Assembly (NCBI GenBank): GCA_016286075.1
Contig: JAEERZ010000046.1
Location: 1-10,912, forward strand
Direction: 5' to 3'
Source of the DNA: Selenomonadaceae bacterium
Lineage (GTDB): Bacteria > Bacillota > Negativicutes > Selenomonadales > Selenomonadaceae
DNA length: 10,912 bases
Positions 6,938 through 10,912 of the stretch are shown here, one piece after another (positions within the stretch are counted from its first letter, which is position 1; every line of letters starts with the position of its first letter). A model generated the notes under the pieces. It was given only the letters and a program-made list of their open reading frames with translations, was not told the origin of the DNA and made no database searches. The translations under genes were made by a program, and so were the position numbers.

Positions 6938-7006
6938 TTGCGCGTCCTGGCGGCGGTGTTTTTCCACTTTTTTTCATTGTGGCTTGGCATGATAATTTTC
7001 AATTAG
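6938..7006 (+). CDS. Possible 22-residue hydrophobic peptide
   Basis: TTG 6938 is preceded by the strong Shine-Dalgarno GGCGGAGG (6921-6928), 9 bases away. No other plus-strand start uses that site. The frame gives MRVLAAVFFHFFSLWLGMIIFN, a single transmembrane-like peptide, and stops at TAG 7004-7006. That TAG lies at the edge of the ribosome binding site (AGGAAGG, 7005-7011) of the metallophosphoesterase gene, which is in the same frame 15 bases on. It could be a small membrane protein or a leader controlling translation of the next gene. It could also be chance. No clear plus-strand promoter is visible. Confidence 0.3.
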   Translation: MRVLAAVFFHFFSLWLGMIIFN

Positions 7007-7021
7007 GAAGGATGTGCAGCG

Positions 7022-8233
7022 ATGCTTCGTTTTTGGATAATCGTGTTTTTGGTGTTGGGGACGGTGCTGGGGCTTTCGTTTTGGGCGATGGGCACGGTGC
7101 TGCCGGCGCGGTGGCTGACGCGCGGCCGATGGATAACGGCGGCTTTTGATATCGTATCCATAGCGCTTTTCTTCGCGTTGATTCGCTGGCACAGCGGCGT
7201 GCCGGAGGCGGTTTTGCGCACGGCTATGATCGCGTTTTCGATGTATTGGATGGCAAAACTGGTTCTGATTGTGCTGGCGGCGCTCGTTTCCTTGGCGCGA
7301 AGCGTGCATCATGCTGTCTTTATATCCGGAAGCGACGCGCCGCAGGATATGGAGCGGCGTCAGCTGCTGAAGGGCGCGGCGATTCTTCCGGCGGCGCTGG
7401 CTGCGGGCGTTTATGGCGGAACGGAGGGGAGGACGGGACTGGCCCTGCGCGAGTTCGACGTGCCGGTTTCCGGCATCGACGGGAAATTGGACGGGTTTCG
7501 GATTGCGCAGCTCAGCGACATACATCTCGGATTGTTCTTTTCCTTGGAGGAGTGGCGCGAGCTGCTGGAGCAGACCGCGGCCACGAAAGCGGACGCGCTG
7601 GCCGTTACCGGCGACCTTTTTGACGACGACGATATGAATGCGGAAGCGGCGGCCATCCTTGACGAATATGTGCCCCGCTTTCCGAAGGGAATTTGGTTCT
7701 GTTTCGGAAACCACGAGCATTTCCGAAATATTTCGAAGACCCGTGAGGCGCTTGCGAGAACCCGCATCCATGTGCTTTGCGACGGGAGCGAGCAGGTCAT
7801 CGACGGTGCGAGGCCGCTCTGGTTTGCGGGAGTGGATTATCCGCGGTCCCGTTCCGTATTCAAGCTTGACGGCGCGGCGTCGCTGCAAACGGCTATGAAA
7901 GACGTTCCGGCGAATGCCGTGAAGGTGCTGCTGGCGCATCACCCGGACTTTTTTGACGGCGCGGCGGAACAGGGCGTGGAGCTGGTCTTATCGGGGCACA
8001 CCCATGGCGGGCAGATCGGATTTCTCGGCGTGCCGATCGTGCCGCCCGTGTTCAAATATATGCGCGGCGTTTACCATATCGGATCGACGATGGGATACGT
8101 CCACAGCGGAAATGGAAGCTGGTTTCCTTATCGTCTCGGCTGCCCGCCGGAGATTGCGGTTTTTACGATTCGTAAGAGCGAGACATATAATGTTTCACGT
8201 GAAACAATCGAACATAACCTGAAAATCTGCTGA
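7022..8233 (+). CDS. Membrane-anchored metallophosphoesterase (YkuE/YaeI-like)
   Basis: This 403-residue predicted phosphoesterase has a two-metal calcineurin-like catalytic domain. Three hydrophobic segments (about 3-23, 37-57, 64-92) precede the sequence ERRQLLKGAAILPAALAAGVYGG (111-133). That sequence has a twin-arginine-like shape and could be a fourth anchor placing the enzyme outside the membrane. Metal and catalytic motifs are complete: LSDIHLG (164-170), VTGDLFDDD (about 195-203), FGNHEH (228-233), LLAHHPDF (303-310) and SGHTHGGQIG (324-333). Relatives act on UDP-diacylglucosamine or other membrane phosphoesters; the substrate here is not evident. Start ATG 7022 is supported by AGGAAGG (7005-7011) and an in-frame TAG just upstream (7004-7006). 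The final 17 or so residues after FTIRKS look like an added tail and encode a parS site in the DNA. The gene lies 56 bases before hydF on the same strand. Confidence 0.9.
   Translation: MLRFWIIVFLVLGTVLGLSFWAMGTVLPARWLTRGRWITAAFDIVSIALFFALIRWHSGVPEAVLRTAMIAFSMYWMAKLVLIVLAALVSLARSVHHAVFISGSDAPQDMERRQLLKGAAILPAALAAGVYGGTEGRTGLALREFDVPVSGIDGKLDGFRIAQLSDIHLGLFFSLEEWRELLEQTAATKADALAVTGDLFDDDDMNAEAAAILDEYVPRFPKGIWFCFGNHEHFRNISKTREALARTRIHVLCDGSEQVIDGARPLWFAGVDYPRSRSVFKLDGAASLQTAMKDVPANAVKVLLAHHPDFFDGAAEQGVELVLSGHTHGGQIGFLGVPIVPPVFKYMRGVYHIGSTMGYVHSGNGSWFPYRLGCPPEIAVFTIRKSETYNVSRETIEHNLKIC
8191..8206. promoter_or_regulatory. parS centromere site (ParB binding)
   Basis: TGTTTCACGTGAAACA is a perfect 16-bp palindrome matching the bacterial parS consensus TGTTNCACGTGAAACA. 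ParB binds it and spreads, loading SMC and guiding origin segregation with ParA. It lies inside the last codons of the metallophosphoesterase gene, where it encodes NVSRET. Chromosomal parS sites are usually near the replication origin. Confidence 0.92.
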
Positions 8234-8276
8234 ATATAGTTTGTTCAATAAAATTGAAAAATACAATTAGGAAAGC

Positions 8277-8282
8277 AGGAGG
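8277..8282 (+). promoter_or_regulatory. Ribosome binding site fixing the hydF start
   Basis: AGGAGG lies 7 bases before ATG 8290. A longer in-frame option from TTG 8254 would place this perfect Shine-Dalgarno inside the gene and adds residues not expected before the P-loop, so ATG 8290 is preferred. Confidence 0.9.
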
Positions 8283-8289
8283 AAGTTGT

Positions 8290-9528
8290 ATGAATCAGGC
8301 GGCGCGCGGCGAGCGCGTTCATATCGGCGTATTTGGGCGGCGCAACGCGGGCAAGTCCTCTCTTTTGAACGCGTTGACCGGGCAGCAGGCGGCATTGGTG
8401 TCCGACGTGGCGGGGACGACGACCGACCCCGTGTATCAGCCGATGGAACTCCACGGAGCGGGCGCGGTGGTATTCATTGACACGGCGGGATTTGACGACA
8501 CGGGAATGTTGGGCGGCATGCGCGTGGAGCGGACACGGTCGGCGGCGGCCCGTGCCGATATTGCCCTGGTGTTGTTTGACGAGGAGGACGTCGAAGGCGA
8601 GGCCGGGGCAAACGGCGCGTTCCTTTGGGCGGAAAAGCTGCGCCGGGCCGGAACGACGGTGCTTCCCGTAGTCGCGAAGACGGATATTCGGCCTGAGAAA
8701 GGCGCGCTTTTGGCGAAGACTGTGGAGTCTCGGCTTGGCGTCCCCGCGGTTTGCGTCAGCGCAGAAACCGGCGCCGGGGTGGAAGATCTTCGAAATATTT
8801 TGGTGCGGGAAATTCAGCGGGGAGACATGCAGCGGAGCCTCCTTTCGGGTCTCGCCGAGGCGGGCGATACGGTTTTGCTGGTCATGCCGCAGGACGCAGA
8901 GGCGCCGAAGGGCAGATTGATTCAGCCGCAGGTGCAGACGATCCGCGAGCTGCTCGACGTCGATTGCGTCGCCGTCGGCTGTACGCCCGACACGATGGAG
9001 GCGGCTCTTGCCGCGCTGAAAAAACCGCCGGCGCTGATCATCACGGATTCGCAGGTATTTGCGGAGGTTCGGCAGAAAACGCCGCCGGAGAGCAAACTGA
9101 CTTCCTTCTCGGTGCTGTTCGCGGCGTATAAAGGCGATATCGACTATTTCCGGGCCTCGGCGGAAAAACTGGACGACCTGCCCGCCGACGCGCGGATTCT
9201 GATTGCGGAGGCCTGCACGCACAACGCTCTCGACGCCGATATCGGCCGCGTGAAGATTCCTGCCATGCTCCGTAAAAAACTCGGCGGCGATATAAAAATC
9301 GAAGTGGTCGGCGGCGCGGATTTTCCGGCGGAGCTTTCCGGCTACGACCTGATCGTGCATTGCGGCGCCTGCATGTTCAACCGCCGTTTTGTGCTTTCCC
9401 GGGTAGAGGCGGCCCGGGCGGCCGGCGTGCCGATGACGAATTACGGCATATTGATCGCGAAGCTTTCGGGCATCCTCGATAAAGTTGCCTTTCCAAACTA
9501 TATGCAGTCTTCGGCATTTGTGGTATAA
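8290..9528 (+). CDS. hydF: [FeFe] hydrogenase H-cluster maturation GTPase HydF
   Basis: HydF is the cytoplasmic scaffold on which the 2Fe subcluster made by HydE and HydG is assembled before transfer to [FeFe] hydrogenase. The product has 412 residues, a normal length. The N-terminal GTPase domain has P-loop GRRNAGKS (16-23), a threonine switch VAGTTTDPV (40-48) and DTAG (64-67). The G4 motif is AKTD (129-132) instead of the usual NKxD. The middle part is the dimerisation domain. The C-terminal cluster-binding domain carries C309-x-H311 and H357-C358-x-x-C361, the CxH...HCxxC ligand set of HydF. No hydE or hydG is in the window, so the maturation genes are not all together. The gene follows the metallophosphoesterase by 56 bases in an AT-rich gap. 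A possible promoter there (TTGTTC 8241-8246, TACAAT 8262-8267, 15-base spacing) is weak. The presence of HydF implies an anaerobic hydrogen metabolism. Confidence 0.95.
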   Translation: MNQAARGERVHIGVFGRRNAGKSSLLNALTGQQAALVSDVAGTTTDPVYQPMELHGAGAVVFIDTAGFDDTGMLGGMRVERTRSAAARADIALVLFDEEDVEGEAGANGAFLWAEKLRRAGTTVLPVVAKTDIRPEKGALLAKTVESRLGVPAVCVSAETGAGVEDLRNILVREIQRGDMQRSLLSGLAEAGDTVLLVMPQDAEAPKGRLIQPQVQTIRELLDVDCVAVGCTPDTMEAALAALKKPPALIITDSQVFAEVRQKTPPESKLTSFSVLFAAYKGDIDYFRASAEKLDDLPADARILIAEACTHNALDADIGRVKIPAMLRKKLGGDIKIEVVGGADFPAELSGYDLIVHCGACMFNRRFVLSRVEAARAAGVPMTNYGILIAKLSGILDKVAFPNYMQSSAFVV

Positions 9529-9529
9529 T
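9521..9529 (+). promoter_or_regulatory. Extended -10 promoter for the secreted-protein gene
   Basis: TGGTATAAT (9521-9529) is a perfect -10 hexamer with the TGn extension, overlapping the hydF stop codon (TAA 9526-9528). No good -35 lies 17-18 bases upstream, which an extended -10 can tolerate. It would start transcripts about 70 bases before ATG 9608. Confidence 0.5.
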
Positions 9530-9607
9530 AATAAAACCTCAATTATTAACGGACAGCAATCAGGATAACGCAATTTTATCGGACTCCGGCTTGGAGGAGG
9601 GAATCAT

Positions 9608-10534
9608 ATGCGAAAGATGCGGTATGCAGCGGCGGCGTTGGCAGTCATGGGGACGCTGCTGGCAGGGGCGCCTTTTTTGGACGCGCCGGCGGTCGGCACC
9701 ATGCGGGCGGAAGCGGCGAAAGAACAGTGGGTCTGGATTTCTTCGGATCAGAAATACGGGAAGTTTTTCTCGCCGTCGAACGTGCAGATCAAGAGCAAGG
9801 TCAACGGCGTTGCAACCTGTATTTCGGCGTGGATCAAAACGGCGTATACGCCGGGGGGCGCGCAGGAAGCCATTGAAAATTACGGCATACAGGCGAGCAT
9901 TCCCGACCCGCGGACGCTTTCCTACAGTCTTGCACTGGTGGAAGTGATTCCGCAGGAACGCAAGATTTCCTACATTCAGGAAAATTTTTACAACGCGGAC
10001 GGCAAAGTCATTTGGTCCAAGGTGTACGAGCCTCAGAAGGAGTATGAGATAAATCATCAGTCCTTCGAGGAGGATTATTACGTCGCCTTGGTGGATCAGG
10101 TATTCCATCATGGCGAACGGGCGCAGAAAGACGCGGCGGACCGCTGGCGGAGGCTTTGGACGTCGGAGAGCGCAGGCGGAGCCGTCACGGAAGCCATGGC
10201 GGATTTTTCGACGATGCGCCTTTCGGGGAATAATCTCATTTATTGGGAATGGCAGGAAACGAAGAACAAGGACGGGGAGCTCATGGACGTGAAGTTCATG
10301 AAGAAAGCCCTGAATCACGAGCAAGGCACGGAAAAAATCATCTCGGCGGAGCAATGGACTTCGGCGGCGGGCTGGAAGAAGATGGAAACCGACGGAAGGT
10401 ATGAGACCATTCCGAAGGAGGACAAGGCGTATCCGGGACTCGAACGGCTGCGCGCCATCGTCAAGGGCTATCAGTATTGGCTGAACCGCTACCGTACTGA
10501 CCTTCCGCAGACGGCAAACGCGAAAAAATCGTGA
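9608..10534 (+). CDS. Secreted protein of unknown function
   Basis: This 308-residue protein is predicted to be exported. Start ATG 9608 is 7 bases after AGGAGG (9595-9600). Residues 1-37 are a clear signal peptide: basic MRKMR, a hydrophobic stretch, and a probable cut after the AEA near 34-36. There is no lipobox cysteine. The mature part is rich in Trp, Tyr and charged residues. Segment 41-76 (WVWISSDQKYGKFFSPSNV...ISAWIK) has the 'substrate-strand then W-x-K' rhythm seen in surface-adhesin E type repeats of Negativicutes. A similar rhythm recurs around 204-231 (STMRLSGNNLIYWEWQ...). That comparison is from memory and weak. No catalytic motif is seen. It follows hydF with its own likely promoter and precedes metA, neither of which explains it. 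Probably periplasmic or surface-located in a diderm cell. Confidence 0.8.
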   Translation: MRKMRYAAAALAVMGTLLAGAPFLDAPAVGTMRAEAAKEQWVWISSDQKYGKFFSPSNVQIKSKVNGVATCISAWIKTAYTPGGAQEAIENYGIQASIPDPRTLSYSLALVEVIPQERKISYIQENFYNADGKVIWSKVYEPQKEYEINHQSFEEDYYVALVDQVFHHGERAQKDAADRWRRLWTSESAGGAVTEAMADFSTMRLSGNNLIYWEWQETKNKDGELMDVKFMKKALNHEQGTEKIISAEQWTSAAGWKKMETDGRYETIPKEDKAYPGLERLRAIVKGYQYWLNRYRTDLPQTANAKKS

Positions 10535-10556
10535 GCGTCATCTGTTTTATGGCGCT
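10534..10556 (+). other. Stem-loop after the secreted-protein gene
   Basis: Arms AGCGTCAT (10534-10541) and ATGGCGCT (10549-10556) form 8 bp with one G-T pair around a 7-base loop, starting at the last base of the stop codon. No T-run follows, so it is not a standard intrinsic terminator. It may stabilise the 3' end or be part of the 111-base leader before metA, in which I see no recognisable riboswitch. Confidence 0.35.
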
Positions 10557-10645
10557 ACCGATTCACCGGTCATAGCGGGACGATTGACGACAACGCAGCT
10601 ATGGCGGCTTTAGACAAGCATACAGATTGGAGAATTTGAGCTTCG

Positions 10646-10912
10646 ATGCCAATCAAGATACCGAACAATCTTCCGGCGGCGACCGTGCTGGAACGGGAAA
10701 ATATTTTTTTCATGGACGCCGACCGCGCTTATGGGCAGGACATTCGTCCGCTCCGGCTCCTGATCCTGAACCTGATGCCGACAAAGTCGGTGACGGAGAC
10801 GCAGCTTTTGCGCCTCCTGGGCAATACGCCGCTGCAGGTGGAGGCGGATTTCATCTATACGGAGTCCTATCTGCCCCAGCACACGTCGGCGGATTATCTG
10901 GGCGAGTTTTAC
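10646..10912 (+). CDS. metA: Homoserine O-acyltransferase MetA (5' part, runs off window)
   Basis: The first 89 codons are visible and stay open to the window end. The enzyme acylates homoserine with succinyl- or acetyl-CoA, the first committed step of methionine synthesis. The N-terminus MPIKIPNNLPAATVLERENIFFM, then DIRPLRLLILNLMPTKSVTETQLLRLLGNTPLQVE (about 32-66), is the unmistakable MetA signature. The catalytic Cys, His and Glu lie beyond the window, as does the residue that sets succinyl versus acetyl preference. ATG 10646 is fixed by an in-frame TGA at 10637-10639. The Shine-Dalgarno is weak: GGAG at 10629-10632 is 13 bases away. No SAM riboswitch or T-box pattern is evident in 10535-10645, so how it is regulated is not shown. 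Confidence 0.95.
   Translation, partial: MPIKIPNNLPAATVLERENIFFMDADRAYGQDIRPLRLLILNLMPTKSVTETQLLRLLGNTPLQVEADFIYTESYLPQHTSADYLGEFY

Noticed and set aside
7726..7737. 12-base palindrome CGAAATATTTCG inside the metallophosphoesterase gene
   Set aside because: It falls in conserved coding sequence with no partner copies or nearby signals; likely codon coincidence.
8254..8289. Longer HydF from TTG 8254
   Set aside because: A perfect AGGAGG lies 7 bases before ATG 8290, and the extra residues are lysine-rich filler encoded by an AT-rich intergenic stretch.
9584..9596. Hairpin CTCC/GGAG that could hide the ribosome binding site of the secreted-protein gene
   Set aside because: Only 4 bp, and a second GGAGG remains free just downstream.
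10535..10645. SAM riboswitch, T-box or leader peptide before metA
   Set aside because: None of the conserved S-box or T-box segments is recognisable and there is no terminator/antiterminator pair. The small frame MAALDKHTDWRI (10601-10639) lacks a ribosome binding site and methionine codons beyond its start.

Overview
The window reads as ordinary, fairly GC-rich bacterial chromosome from a diderm Firmicute, most likely a Negativicute of the Selenomonas type. Grounds are the run prfB - DUF2993 protein - DUF5693 membrane protein - csaB, HydF and MetA of Firmicute type, strong AGGAGG ribosome binding sites and short intergenic gaps. This placement rests on gene content and is an inference. I see no transposase, integrase, CRISPR array, toxin-antitoxin pair or rRNA.

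Layout. Positions 1-328 hold the 3' end of an unidentified gene. A visibly AT-richer FkbM-type methyltransferase gene follows (365-1381). Next comes an envelope-flavoured cluster on the plus strand. It starts with prfB (1447-2554), which needs a programmed +1 frameshift at codon 24. A signal-anchored DUF2993 protein follows and overlaps the start of a large polytopic DUF5693 protein by 4 bases. The cluster ends with csaB (polysaccharide pyruvyl transferase), closed by a perfect 16-bp terminator. The interval 6488-7021 has no large gene. It carries two perfect DnaA boxes, two tRNA-Val genes on the minus strand (anticodons CAC and GAC) with their own terminators and promoter, and a possible 22-codon hydrophobic peptide. 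After it come a membrane-anchored metallophosphoesterase (7022-8233), hydF (8290-9528), a secreted protein of unknown function (9608-10534) and the first 89 codons of metA.

How the genes work together. CsaB-type pyruvylation in other bacteria creates the cell-wall ligand for SLH-domain proteins, and in Negativicutes SLH-domain OmpM proteins tether the outer membrane. The DUF2993 and DUF5693 proteins travelling with csaB may therefore belong to envelope polymer assembly. HydF is the scaffold GTPase for [FeFe] hydrogenase assembly, fitting an anaerobic fermenter. MetA opens methionine synthesis.

The least ordinary content is chromosome-biology signal hidden among housekeeping genes. There is a perfect 16-bp parS palindrome inside the 3' end of the metallophosphoesterase gene (8191-8206). 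About 1.6 kb away, two consensus DnaA boxes lie 13 bp apart in a gene-free convergent spacer (6540-6561). Together they suggest an origin-proximal location or a replication/segregation control site.
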